Origin: Parahaliea mediterranea
GTDB lineage: Bacteria; Pseudomonadota; Gammaproteobacteria; Pseudomonadales; Halieaceae
NCBI RefSeq assembly: GCF_003402235.1
Contig: NZ_QEWO01000002.1
Span: forward strand, 186,001-250,000
Direction of reading: 5' to 3'
DNA: 64,000 bases
A program made the translations under genes and the position numbers. Under the pieces are notes generated by a model that was not told where the DNA came from, ran no database searches, and saw only the letters and a list, made by a program, of their open reading frames with translations. Of this stretch, positions 54,787 to 63,166 are shown piece after piece (the first letter of the stretch is position 1; each line of letters starts with the position of its first letter).

Positions 54787-55740
54787 TCAGTAACCGTCAG
54801 CCTGCTCCGGGTGCGGCTCCTGCCGCGCCGGAGGCGGCGCGCCTACGTGAACCTCACCTCGCGCCCTGGCCAGTTCAATCTGCTTCTGCCGCTCTGCAAA
54901 GCGCGCTTTCTGGTCGTCGCTCAGGCTGTCGTAGCAGCCGGGGCAGCACACGCCCTTCTCGTACTTCGGCGACAGTTTGTCCTGCTCGGTAATCGGGTGG
55001 CGACAGCCATAGCACTGGTCGTACTGGCCCTTCTCCAGCTGGTGATTCACCGCTACCCGATTGTCGAACACGAAGCACTCCCCTTCCCAGGTGCTCTCGG
55101 CCTCCGGCACTTCCTCCAGGTATTTGAGAATGCCGCCCTGCAGGTGATAAACCTCTTCAAAGCCTTCCTTGAGCATAAAGGCCGAGGCCTTTTCGCAGCG
55201 GATGCCGCCGGTGCAGAACATGGCGACCTTGCGGTGCTTGCCGGGGTCCAGTTCGCGCCGCACGTAGTCGGGGAATTCGCGGAAGGTGGTGGTGTTGGGG
55301 TCACGGGCACCGCGAAAGGTGCCAATGCCGTATTCGTAGTCGTTGCGGGTATCGATCAGCACCACGTCCGGGTCGTTGACGATGCGGTTCCAGTCTTTGG
55401 GGGCCACGTAGGTGCCCACGCAGGCGTTGGGGTCGATGCCCTCCACCCCCATGGTGACAATCTCTTTCTTGAGCTTCACCTTCATACGATAGAAGGGAAT
55501 GTGATCGTCGAAGGATTCCTTGTGTTCGACATCGGCCAGGCGCGGGTCGGCGCGCAAAAAGGCCAGCACCGCATCAATGCCTTCGCGACTGCCGGCGATG
55601 GTGCCGTTGATCCCCTCGTGGGCAAGCAGCAGGGTGCCCTTGACGCCGGCCTGCACACAGGCATCCAGCAACGGCTCGCGCAGTTCGTGAAAATCCGGCA
55701 GCGATACAAATTTGTAGAGGGCGGCAACCACGGTCTCCAT
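54787..55740 (-). CDS. trhO: tRNA uridine(34) hydroxylase TrhO (YceA, rhodanese family)
   Basis: Adds hydroxyl to wobble uridine of several tRNAs with oxygen, giving the precursor of cmo5U. The 317 residues have an N-terminal ferredoxin-like domain ([18 protein letters not shown]), rhodanese domain with catalytic Cys in [14 protein letters not shown] (about residue 175), and a C-terminal Cys-rich Zn motif (YGCRHPI, CCPGCYD). ATG 55740, 3 bp after bolA. Confidence 0.93.
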   Translation of the reverse strand: METVVAALYKFVSLPDFHELREPLLDACVQAGVKGTLLLAHEGINGTIAGSREGIDAVLAFLRADPRLADVEHKESFDDHIPFYRMKVKLKKEIVTMGVEGIDPNACVGTYVAPKDWNRIVNDPDVVLIDTRNDYEYGIGTFRGARDPNTTTFREFPDYVRRELDPGKHRKVAMFCTGGIRCEKASAFMLKEGFEEVYHLQGGILKYLEEVPEAESTWEGECFVFDNRVAVNHQLEKGQYDQCYGCRHPITEQDKLSPKYEKGVCCPGCYDSLSDDQKARFAERQKQIELARARGEVHVGAPPPARQEPHPEQADGY

Positions 55741-55743
55741 GGG

Positions 55744-56064
55744 CTAGCCCTCCGCCTTGCTGCCGCCAAGGCAGTCCGGCGACGGGCGCACCTGTTCTTC
55801 CCGCGCCTGCCATTCATCGGGCGTGTACAGCTGCAGCGCCAGGGCGTGTACCGGGCCCGCCAGCTGCGCCGCCAGCAGGCCATAAATCCGCTGGTGGCGC
55901 GCCACCTTGCGCTGGCCGGCAAAGGCATCGCTGACCGCCACCACACGGAAGTGGGTTTCGGAATTGGGTGGCACGCTGTGCATGTGGCTTTCGTTGGCCA
56001 CATCCAGATAGGCGGGGGCCAGGGCTTCGTTCAGGGTGCTTTCAATCTGCTCCTGTACGCGCAT
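55744..56064 (-). CDS. BolA family protein
   Basis: BolA/IbaG-type protein of 106 residues. Core MHSVPPNSETHFRVVAVSDAF and RKVARHQRIYGLL are the BolA fold, which pairs with monothiol glutaredoxins in Fe-S trafficking. Directly upstream of trhO by 3 bp. Confidence 0.92.
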   Translation of the reverse strand: MRVQEQIESTLNEALAPAYLDVANESHMHSVPPNSETHFRVVAVSDAFAGQRKVARHQRIYGLLAAQLAGPVHALALQLYTPDEWQAREEQVRPSPDCLGGSKAEG

Positions 56065-56175
56065 GGGTCGCTCCGGGGCTGAAAAAATGGGGCAAAATTA
56101 TAACGCAGTCACACTGCGCTGACACTTACGTCGGCTTGCGACTGTCTGCGCTTGCTTGCTCGTGCCCGCTCGCGC

Positions 56176-57249
56176 CTAGGCCAACTTGCGTTGCCCGGCC
56201 CGGAACTGGCCCGGGGTCTGGCCGGTCCACTTCTTGAACGAGCGGTGGAAGGCGCTGGGGTCGGTAAAGCCCAGCTGCAGGGCCACCTCGTTGATGGACA
56301 GCTCCGGCCGCCCCAGGTGCAGGCGGGCGGCGTCGCAGCGGGCCTCGTCCTTGATCTGCTGGAAGGTGGTGCCCTCGCGCTTAAGGCGCCGGCGCAGGGT
56401 CGGGGCCGACATATTCAGCGCCGAGCTGATTGCCTCGAAGCTGGGGAAGCCTTCGCTGAAGTCGTGGCCGATCATGGCCTTGACCTGGGCCGCCAGGTTA
56501 TTGCGGTCCGGGTCCACATCCATGATCAGCAGCTGATACGGTGCGGTGCGCAAAAACTCCTGCAGGGAATGCTCGGTGTGCACCACCGGCCAGGCCAGGC
56601 AGGCACTGTCGAAGTAGAGCAAGTCAGAGGCCTGGTTGAAGTACAGGGGGGCGTGAAACAGGGCTTCGTATTTCTCCAGCCGCTGGGGGGGCGCGCCCTT
56701 GAAGTCCACCCGCTTCAGCTCGATGGAGCGGCCGCACAGCCAGCCAAAAAAGCGGTGCCACACTGACAGACCGTAGGCCTCCATGGCCCCCACCCGCTCC
56801 TGCGCTGCCGGTTGGCGGGTGCGGTAACCCACCCGGGTAACCTGGTCGGAGAAATTGGTATAGAGCTGGCTGCGTTCATCAAAGAAGGTGCGGTAAAACT
56901 CCGCCGCCCGCTGGATGGCCTGGCCCAGGGTGTCGCAGGCAATGATGCAGTAGCACATCATGCGAAACGCGCCGGGGGTCGCCAGGCCATTGCCGGCCAC
57001 GCCGAAGGTTTCATCCTGCAGGCGCCGCAGCACCTGCTGGTAAACACGCGAGTACTGCATGGCGCTGACTTCCGGCCGGTAGCGCGGTGCGCTTTCATCG
57101 GTGGGGTCAAAGTCCAGCCCGGCATCCGCCAGCACTGCCGAAAAATCGTAGCCGTGGTCGTAAACCAGGCGCAGCAGGCTGCGTACAAAGCGTGTGGGAA
57201 CCCGGTCACTCATCGGGAGCAGGTGATCCTGTGTGCAAGGGGCGCCCAT
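56176..57249 (-). CDS. AraC-family transcriptional regulator
   Basis: Regulator of about 357 residues. C-terminal two-helix DNA-binding domain with MSAPTLRRRLKREGTTFQQIKDEARC and LSINEVALQLGFTDPSAFHRSFKKWTG. The N-terminal about 230 residues belong to the AraC subfamily with an Arabinose_bd-like fold (YDFSAVLADAGLDF, MYAYGLSVWH region). ATG 57249 has GGGAGG 9 nt before it; 57213 is an alternative, and the frame stays open further upstream to 57612 over an unlikely region. Ligand unknown. A target is probably nearby, perhaps the repeat protein. Confidence 0.85.
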   Translation of the reverse strand: MGAPCTQDHLLPMSDRVPTRFVRSLLRLVYDHGYDFSAVLADAGLDFDPTDESAPRYRPEVSAMQYSRVYQQVLRRLQDETFGVAGNGLATPGAFRMMCYCIIACDTLGQAIQRAAEFYRTFFDERSQLYTNFSDQVTRVGYRTRQPAAQERVGAMEAYGLSVWHRFFGWLCGRSIELKRVDFKGAPPQRLEKYEALFHAPLYFNQASDLLYFDSACLAWPVVHTEHSLQEFLRTAPYQLLIMDVDPDRNNLAAQVKAMIGHDFSEGFPSFEAISSALNMSAPTLRRRLKREGTTFQQIKDEARCDAARLHLGRPELSINEVALQLGFTDPSAFHRSFKKWTGQTPGQFRAGQRKLA

Positions 57250-57270
57250 ACTAGCAGACCTCCCGGCGCG

Positions 57271-57298
57271 TTGTGAGCGGCGACCAGCGCGGTATACT
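57271..57298 (+). promoter_or_regulatory. Candidate promoter of the repeat-protein gene
   Basis: TTGTGA (57271-57276) and TATACT (57293-57298) with a 16-bp spacer lie 30 bp upstream of the ATG at 57328, between it and the divergent AraC-type regulator. Confidence 0.45.
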
Positions 57299-57327
57299 GG
57301 CCCCAGCCAGCAGCGCAGGAGCCGGGC

Positions 57328-58224
57328 ATGGAACCACTCTACAACGTGTACTTCGCCGGGGAAGTCCTGCCGGGGCAGGATGAAACCGCGGTGCGCCAGC
57401 GCCTGCAGGGGTTGTTCAAGGCCGACGAGGCCACTCTGGCACGCCTGTTCAGCGGCAAGGCCCAGCTCATCAAGCGCGAGTGCGACAAGCCGACGGCACT
57501 GAAATACAAACTGGCGATGGAGAAGGCCGGGGCCAAACCGGTGATTCGGCGCCATGCGCCGGCGCAGCACGCCGCGGGCGCCACTGCGAGCACCACTGCA
57601 TCGCAGCCTCAATCAAGGTCCGGGCAAGCACCTGAACAAAAAACCTCTGATCCGCAAACCTCTCGCCCACAAACAATGGCCGAGCGGGTCGCGGCGCTGG
57701 CGGCGGAACCCGCATCGCAGGCCGGACGTACTGCCACTGCCGCACCGGCTACCGCCACCACCCCCGCGGCAACCGGCGACGAGGGCGGCCTGTCCCTGAG
57801 CCCGCCGCGCAGCGAGGTGCTGCGCCCGGATGAGCGCCAGCCATTCCACCCACGGGAGGTAGACACCTCGGCCCTGTCGGTTGCACCGGGCGGCGAGCGC
57901 TTGTCTGAACCTGAACTTGAGACGGCACCATCCCACACCGTCGCCCCGGATACCCGCCATCTGAGCGTGGCGACCAGCGGCGAGAACATCCCCAACCTGC
58001 CGCGCTTTGAAGCAGCACCGGCGCCGGATACCAGCGCCATCGACCTGGCGCCGCCGGGCACTGATTTCAGCGATTGCGCCACTCCGCCGGAACCTGCCCC
58101 CGCGCTGGACCTGGACGGGCTGGCTATGGCGCCCAGCGGCGCCGACCTGCTGGAGGCGCGCTACCGCAGCACAGCCGAACCCGCCGCGCCCGACACCAGC
58201 CACCTGTCCCTCGACAAGCCCTGA
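57328..58224 (+). CDS. Hypothetical protein with N-terminal conserved domain and DTSxLSxAPxG repeats
   Basis: 298-residue protein I cannot name. The first about 70 residues form a conserved domain (LYNVYFAGEVLPGQDETAV, LFKADEATLARLFSGKAQL) common in proteobacterial proteins. The rest is a Pro/Ala/Ser/Thr-rich low-complexity region with five related blocks: VDTSALSVAPGGERL, PDTRHLSVATSGENI, PDTSAIDLAPPGTDF, LDLDGLAMAPSGADL and a final PDTSHLSLDKP. No transmembrane segment is seen. Divergent from the AraC-type regulator; convergent with the histidine kinase (12 bp gap). Confidence 0.7.
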   Translation: MEPLYNVYFAGEVLPGQDETAVRQRLQGLFKADEATLARLFSGKAQLIKRECDKPTALKYKLAMEKAGAKPVIRRHAPAQHAAGATASTTASQPQSRSGQAPEQKTSDPQTSRPQTMAERVAALAAEPASQAGRTATAAPATATTPAATGDEGGLSLSPPRSEVLRPDERQPFHPREVDTSALSVAPGGERLSEPELETAPSHTVAPDTRHLSVATSGENIPNLPRFEAAPAPDTSAIDLAPPGTDFSDCATPPEPAPALDLDGLAMAPSGADLLEARYRSTAEPAAPDTSHLSLDKP

Positions 58225-58236
58225 TCACCCGTCGCC

Positions 58237-59601
58237 TCAGGGCAGCTCCACCACCACCCGCAACCCCGGCCGGTTACTGGCCAGCAGGACGCTGCCGCGA
58301 TGGTAGTGGGCAATGGCCTGCACCAGGCTGAGGCCAAGCCCATGGCCGGGCTCCTTGCCCCGGCTGGCCTCCAGGCGGTAGAAGCGGCGAAAGACGTTCT
58401 TGCGATCAGCCACCGGAATGCCCGGGCCACTGTCGCGGACTGTCACCCGGCGCCCGCTGTCGCTGGCACCCAGTTCCACGGCAATCTCGCCACCGGCGGG
58501 GGTGTACTTGATGGCGTTGTCCACCAGATTGGCAAACAGCTGGAACAGCAGGTCGTTGTCGCCGCGCACCACATGGGGGCCGGGAGCCTGCAGCGACAGG
58601 CGAATGTCCTTGTCGATGGCCAGCGGCTCGTAGAGTTCCACTACATCCGCCAGCAGGCTGGCCAGGTCCACCTCGGTGTCCGGGGCGCTGCGGCTGCCAC
58701 TCTCCAGGGTGGAAATTCGCAGCAGGGCGTTGAAGGTGGCCAGCAGGTCGTCGCAGTCCTCGATCACCCTGTCCACCGCCTCCTGGCGGGCGGGTTCCAG
58801 CGAGTCGCGCAGCTGGTTGAGGTTGTTGCGTACCCGGGTCAGCGGGGTGCGCAGATCGTGGGCAATGTTGTCCGACACCAGCTTGATGGCCTGCATCAGC
58901 TGGCTCATCTGGTCCAGCATGCGGTTGGTGACCTGCGACAGGTCGCGCAGGTAGCCCTCTTCGCCCTTGATAGGCATGCGCTCGCCGGGGTTTTCCCGCA
59001 CGATGCGCGACAGGCGCTGGCTGAAGCCCTCCAGGCGCTGCACCGCCATGGAGGCCGTGAAATAACCACCGATAATGCCGAGGATGAGGGTGGCGGTCAT
59101 CGCCCACAGCAGGGTGCCAAACACCACCGCACCGCTCTCGGAAACCGCGGCAAAGTTGTAGGCCACCAGCGCCTCCAGCCCGCCGTCGAGGCGGCGCGAG
59201 CGGGCGATAAAATCCACGTCGCTGCTCTCGTCCCGGCGCAGCAATGACATCTGGAAGGCCCACCAGCCCTCGGAAAAGGCACGGTAGCGGGGCATGGTGG
59301 GCAAATCACCGGCCAGCTTGTCGCCACTGGCATCGGTCAGCAGGTAGGAAAAACTAGCCCCGGCGGGCGCGCGAATCTGGTCTTGCACGTACTGGCGCAA
59401 ACCGGGCAGTGCCTGCCCGCGGTACACCAGTTGCAGGGTGTCCAGTTCGTCGCCAATGCTGTCGGTGAGCTGGGTGAAGTAGCTGTAGCTGAGGTAGGTA
59501 TACAGCAGGCTCAGCACGGCAAACACCGAGGCCACCAGCGCAATCACGTAACGCAGGATGAAACGAAACGTCAGGGAGTTGACGACCCGCAGAATGCGCA
59601 C
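58237..59601 (-). CDS. Sensor histidine kinase
   Basis: Two-component kinase, 454 residues. N-terminal membrane segment (FILRYVIALVASVFAVLSLLY), periplasmic sensor, second segment (MTATLILGIIGGYFTASM), then HAMP, HisKA with phospho-His in AHDLRTPLTRVRNNL, and HATPase with N box LVDNAIKYTPAGG and DSGPGIPVADRKNVF. It follows the response regulator by 15 bp. Signal unknown. Confidence 0.9.
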   Translation of the reverse strand: MRILRVVNSLTFRFILRYVIALVASVFAVLSLLYTYLSYSYFTQLTDSIGDELDTLQLVYRGQALPGLRQYVQDQIRAPAGASFSYLLTDASGDKLAGDLPTMPRYRAFSEGWWAFQMSLLRRDESSDVDFIARSRRLDGGLEALVAYNFAAVSESGAVVFGTLLWAMTATLILGIIGGYFTASMAVQRLEGFSQRLSRIVRENPGERMPIKGEEGYLRDLSQVTNRMLDQMSQLMQAIKLVSDNIAHDLRTPLTRVRNNLNQLRDSLEPARQEAVDRVIEDCDDLLATFNALLRISTLESGSRSAPDTEVDLASLLADVVELYEPLAIDKDIRLSLQAPGPHVVRGDNDLLFQLFANLVDNAIKYTPAGGEIAVELGASDSGRRVTVRDSGPGIPVADRKNVFRRFYRLEASRGKEPGHGLGLSLVQAIAHYHRGSVLLASNRPGLRVVVELP

Positions 59602-59616
59602 GGCGGCGGGCTGTCT

Positions 59617-60306
59617 TCAGTCGCCGCCGAGGCGGTAACCGGCGCCGCGCACCGTGGTGAGCAGGGGCGGGTCGAAGTCGCGGTCGATCTTCTGCCGCAG
59701 GCGCGACACGTGTACGTCAATCACGTTGGTCTGGGGGTCAAAATGGTAGCCCCACACGTGCTCCAGCAGCATGGCGCGCGTCACCACCTGGCCGGCGTGC
59801 CGCATGAGGTATTCCAGCAGTTTGTACTCGCGCGGCTGCAAGGTGATGGGGGTTTGCTGGCGCCGCACTTCCTGGCTCAGCAGGTCCATCTCCAGATCCG
59901 CCACCTGCAGGCGGGTGGGGGCGTCGCTGCTGGCGGTGCTGGCGCGGCGGTGCAGCACTTCAAGCCGGGCCTGTAATTCCGCCATGGAAAACGGCTTGGT
60001 GAGATAGTCATCGGCACCGCAGTGCAGGCCTTCGACGCGATCTTCCACATCCCCCAGTGCGCTGAGTACCAGCACCGGAGTGGTGTCACCGGCCTGACGC
60101 AGCGCCTGCACGATGGACAGACCGTCGATACCCGGCAGCATGCGATCCACCACCAGCACGTCAAACTGGCCTTCGCGGGCCGCTTCCAGGCCCAGTTTGC
60201 CGTCGTCCTGCAGCAGGCAATCATAGCCTGCGGCGCTCAGTTCACCGGCGATAAAACTCCCTACCGAGGGATCGTCTTCGACGAGCAGGACTTTCAAGGG
60301 CGACAT
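59617..60306 (-). CDS. OmpR-family response regulator
   Basis: 229 residues from ATG 60306: receiver domain with LLVEDDPSVG and phospho-acceptor D54 (VLVVDRMLPGIDG), YLTKPFS lysine, and a winged-helix domain (LQPREYKLLEYLMRH, VWGYHFDPQTNVIDVHVSRLRQKID). GGAGG abuts the ATG, but is 9 nt from TTG at 60297 (residue 4), so that TTG may be the true start. Paired with the histidine kinase; targets unknown. Confidence 0.9.
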   Translation of the reverse strand: MSPLKVLLVEDDPSVGSFIAGELSAAGYDCLLQDDGKLGLEAAREGQFDVLVVDRMLPGIDGLSIVQALRQAGDTTPVLVLSALGDVEDRVEGLHCGADDYLTKPFSMAELQARLEVLHRRASTASSDAPTRLQVADLEMDLLSQEVRRQQTPITLQPREYKLLEYLMRHAGQVVTRAMLLEHVWGYHFDPQTNVIDVHVSRLRQKIDRDFDPPLLTTVRGAGYRLGGD

Positions 60307-60322
60307 CCTCCAATGGCCGCCG

Positions 60323-60352
60323 ACTGTAGCACGGCGCCGGAAACGCACTCAA
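60323..60352 (-). promoter_or_regulatory. Candidate promoter of the two-component system
   Basis: TTGAGT (60347-60352) and TACAGT (60323-60328), spacer 18 bp, on the minus strand, 17 bp before the response-regulator ATG. Confidence 0.35.
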
Positions 60353-60395
60353 TTTACAATTCGGTAATACACCGGCGCTGCGCTAGAATCGCGCC

Positions 60396-60908
60396 ATGCC
60401 GACACTACACAATACCCCCATCCCCGCCACCGCCCCTGCCCTGCCCCGCCGCCTGATGGCCATGCTGTACGACACCTTCCTGGTGCTGCCACTGATTATG
60501 CTGTCGGTTGCCATCGGCATGGGTATACACAGCGCCATCGCCGGCGGCAACGCCGAACCGCTGCACCCGCAGCTGGTGCAGCTTCTGGCCCTGCTCACCC
60601 TGTTCGGCTTTTTCAGCGCCTTCTGGCTGAAGAGCGGCCAGACTCTGGGCATGCAGGCCTGGCGTATCAAGCTGGTCACCAGCGATGGCAACACACCCGG
60701 GGTTGTGCAGGCCCTGCGCCGCTGCCTGGCGGCGGTGCTGTCTGCGGCCTGCTTCGGCCTCGGCTACTGGTGGTGCCTGTTCGACCGCCGCGGCCGCTAC
60801 TGGCACGACTACCTCTCCGGCACCGAACTGGTGCTGGTGGACAAACCCGCCAACAAGAAAAAACACGCCAAAAAGAAAGCGCCGGCAGCCGCCCCGGCAA
60901 CCGACTGA
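60396..60908 (+). CDS. RDD-family membrane protein
   Basis: 170 residues with the RDD signature RRLMAMLYDTFLVLPLI at the start, a second block LKSGQTLGMQAWRIKLV, and about four membrane segments. The basic tail KKKHAKKKAP is unusual. Function in this family is unknown; it sits between the two-component system and lptG. ATG 60396. Confidence 0.85.
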   Translation: MPTLHNTPIPATAPALPRRLMAMLYDTFLVLPLIMLSVAIGMGIHSAIAGGNAEPLHPQLVQLLALLTLFGFFSAFWLKSGQTLGMQAWRIKLVTSDGNTPGVVQALRRCLAAVLSAACFGLGYWWCLFDRRGRYWHDYLSGTELVLVDKPANKKKHAKKKAPAAAPATD

Positions 60909-61970
60909 CTACTGCGCCCGGCGCAACAGCAGCAGCCCGACACCCATGCTGAGCAGCACCGGCACCAGCGCGGCATAAAGCGGCGCAAAGCCAAACACCA
61001 GGCTGGCCGGCCCGAGCAGATCCTGGCTGGTGCGAAACACGATGCCCACCAGCACCCCGGCAAAGATACGAAAGCCCAGGGTACCGTCGCGCAGCGGGCC
61101 AAAGATAAAGGAGATGGCCACCAGCACCAGCCCCGCCACAGTCAGCGGCTGCAGCAGCTTGCGCCACATGGCCAGCTCGAAATCCTCCGCCTCCAGCCCC
61201 TGCTGGGCCAGGTAGCGGCTGTAGCGATACAGGTCCACCAGCGGCAGTTTGTCGGGCGACACCACTTCCATGGTCAGCAGTTCCGGCGTGATGGCCGTAT
61301 CCCAGCGCAGGGTATCGTAGGGGGTGCGGGTGGTCTGCCAGCTGCTGAAGTCGGTACGCACTGCCTGGTGCATTTGCCAGTGATCGCCGGCAAAGGTGGC
61401 GCTTTGGGCGCGCAGGGCGGATTGCAGCTGCAGGCGCTCGTCAAACTGCAGGAGAATGACCCCGAACACCTCGCCGTCAGGGTCCAGGGCGTTGAAGTGC
61501 AGGAAGGTATCGCCCTCGCGGTTCCACAGGCCGTGGCGGCCCGCCACGCCCTCGCCGGGATTCTGGGCGATGGCGCGGCGGCTCTGGGCCAGTTGCTCTG
61601 CCCGGGGCGCAACGTATTCACCCAGCAAAAAGGCCACCAGGGCAATCACCAGGGTGGGCTTCATTACAATCCACACAATGCGCGCGATGGACACGCCGGC
61701 GGCGCGCATCACCACCAGTTCGCTGCTGGAGGCCAGCTGCCCCAGCCCCACCAGGCAGCCGATCATGGTGGCAAAGGGGGTAAATTCGTAGAGCCGCCCC
61801 GGCAGGGTGAGCACTACGTAAATCAGCACTTCCAGCGCCGTGTAGCTCTCGGAAATATCGCCGGATTCATCGATAAACGCAGTTACCGCATCCAGGCCAA
61901 CAATAATGGCCAGCACCAGCGCGGTGGCCAGCACCACGGTGCGGGCCAGGTAGCGATCAAGCCCGCGCAC
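60909..61970 (-). CDS. lptG: LPS export permease LptG
   Basis: Inner-membrane permease of the Lpt ABC transporter moving LPS to the periplasmic bridge with LptF, LptB and LptC. From GTG 61970 it is 353 residues, with six membrane segments and the family motif RYLARTVVLATALVL at the N-terminus and FATMIGCLVGLGQLASSSELVVMRAAGVS (conserved S-S-E-L). The frame extends upstream over lptF; GTG 61970 overlaps lptF by 14 bp. Confidence 0.92.
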   Translation of the reverse strand: MRGLDRYLARTVVLATALVLAIIVGLDAVTAFIDESGDISESYTALEVLIYVVLTLPGRLYEFTPFATMIGCLVGLGQLASSSELVVMRAAGVSIARIVWIVMKPTLVIALVAFLLGEYVAPRAEQLAQSRRAIAQNPGEGVAGRHGLWNREGDTFLHFNALDPDGEVFGVILLQFDERLQLQSALRAQSATFAGDHWQMHQAVRTDFSSWQTTRTPYDTLRWDTAITPELLTMEVVSPDKLPLVDLYRYSRYLAQQGLEAEDFELAMWRKLLQPLTVAGLVLVAISFIFGPLRDGTLGFRIFAGVLVGIVFRTSQDLLGPASLVFGFAPLYAALVPVLLSMGVGLLLLRRAQ

Positions 61971-63072
61971 GGCGCAGCCTCCAGTAACGCAGGCGGGCCA
62001 GCAGATCGGGGCCAAACAGCAGCGCCAGCCCCAGCAGCAAAAACAGTGCGTGAACGCCCCAGAACCCGCCGAGCATGGCCATCTCGCCGTCTTCCACAGC
62101 AGAGCGCGCATTGGCCAGCAGCAACAGGTAGGCAAGATACAACAGGAAGGCCGGGGCCATTTTGATATAGCGCCCGCGACGGTGGTCGGTGCGGCTCATG
62201 CACAGGGCGATAAGCGCGACAATGGGCACCATCACCGGCAGCGACAGGCGCCAGTGCAGCGCGGCGATATCCTGGGGCGCATCAGAAGCCAGCAGCGCCG
62301 CCGTCGGGCGCCCATCCACCGGCGCAGCGGTGCGAATGCCCCCTTCCGGCTCCGGGATCAGCTCGCCGAAGCGCTCGAAACGGGTCACGCGGTAGTCCAG
62401 GTCGCCCGGCACGCCCTCGTAGCGGTAGCCCTTGCGCAGCTCCAGGTAACGGGCCCCGGTGTCCGGGTCCATGCGCACCTCGCCTTCCTGGGCCACGGTG
62501 AGCACCATGCGCGGGTCGTCACTGTCGCGGCCGCCACCCTGGGACAAGAACACCGACTGCATGGCCCCGGTTTCCGGGTCGATATCGCGGGCATAGCTGA
62601 CCACGCCGCTGCCACGGCGCGTCTGGAAGCGCCCGGCAGCCAGGGTTTGCAGGCCCTGGGACGAGCTTGGGTCCTGCAGCAATTCGGCGGACCGGGCGGC
62701 GCCGAGGGGGGTGATAAGCAGGCTCAGCAGGCCCACCACCACGGCCACCACCAGCGCCGGCACCATGGTGTAGGCTGCTAGCCGGGCGGGGCTGACCCCA
62801 CAGGCGCTGAGCACCACCATTTCGCTTTCCACATACAGGCGGCCGTAGGACATCAAAATGCCGATAAACAGGCCCAGCGGCACAATCAGCTCCAGAAAGC
62901 CAGGCAGGCGGAAGAACATCACCGGCAGCAGGATATCCGCCGCCAGGTCGCCCACCGCGGCCTCGGCCAGGTACTTCACAAAGCGGCCGCTGAAAATCAC
63001 CACCAGCAACACAAAACTCACGGCGAGCATGTGGGTGAGAACGTCGCGGGTGAGGTAGCGCAGGATTTTCAT
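61957..63072 (-). CDS. lptF: LPS export permease LptF
   Basis: Partner permease of LptG. 371 residues: KILRYLTRDVLTHMLAVSFVLL at the N-terminus, GILMSYGRLYVESEMVVLSACG, then a periplasmic jellyroll domain and C-terminal membrane segments. Upstream and divergent from pepA, the conserved arrangement in gammaproteobacteria. ATG 63072. Confidence 0.94.
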   Translation of the reverse strand: MKILRYLTRDVLTHMLAVSFVLLVVIFSGRFVKYLAEAAVGDLAADILLPVMFFRLPGFLELIVPLGLFIGILMSYGRLYVESEMVVLSACGVSPARLAAYTMVPALVVAVVVGLLSLLITPLGAARSAELLQDPSSSQGLQTLAAGRFQTRRGSGVVSYARDIDPETGAMQSVFLSQGGGRDSDDPRMVLTVAQEGEVRMDPDTGARYLELRKGYRYEGVPGDLDYRVTRFERFGELIPEPEGGIRTAAPVDGRPTAALLASDAPQDIAALHWRLSLPVMVPIVALIALCMSRTDHRRGRYIKMAPAFLLYLAYLLLLANARSAVEDGEMAMLGGFWGVHALFLLLGLALLFGPDLLARLRYWRLRRARA

Positions 63073-63106
63073 TCAGTGGCAGGCGTAGGAGAAAGGCGCG
63101 TATCGG

Positions 63107-63135
63107 TTCAGTTTGGGCGCCCGACATCATACACT
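63107..63135 (+). promoter_or_regulatory. Candidate pepA promoter
   Basis: TTCAGT (63107-63112) and TACACT (63130-63135) with a 17-bp spacer, 32 bp upstream of the pepA ATG, in the 94-bp gap between pepA and lptF. Weak match. Confidence 0.3.
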
Positions 63136-63166
63136 ACCGCGTCTCGATGCGAAGCAAGGAAACCCC

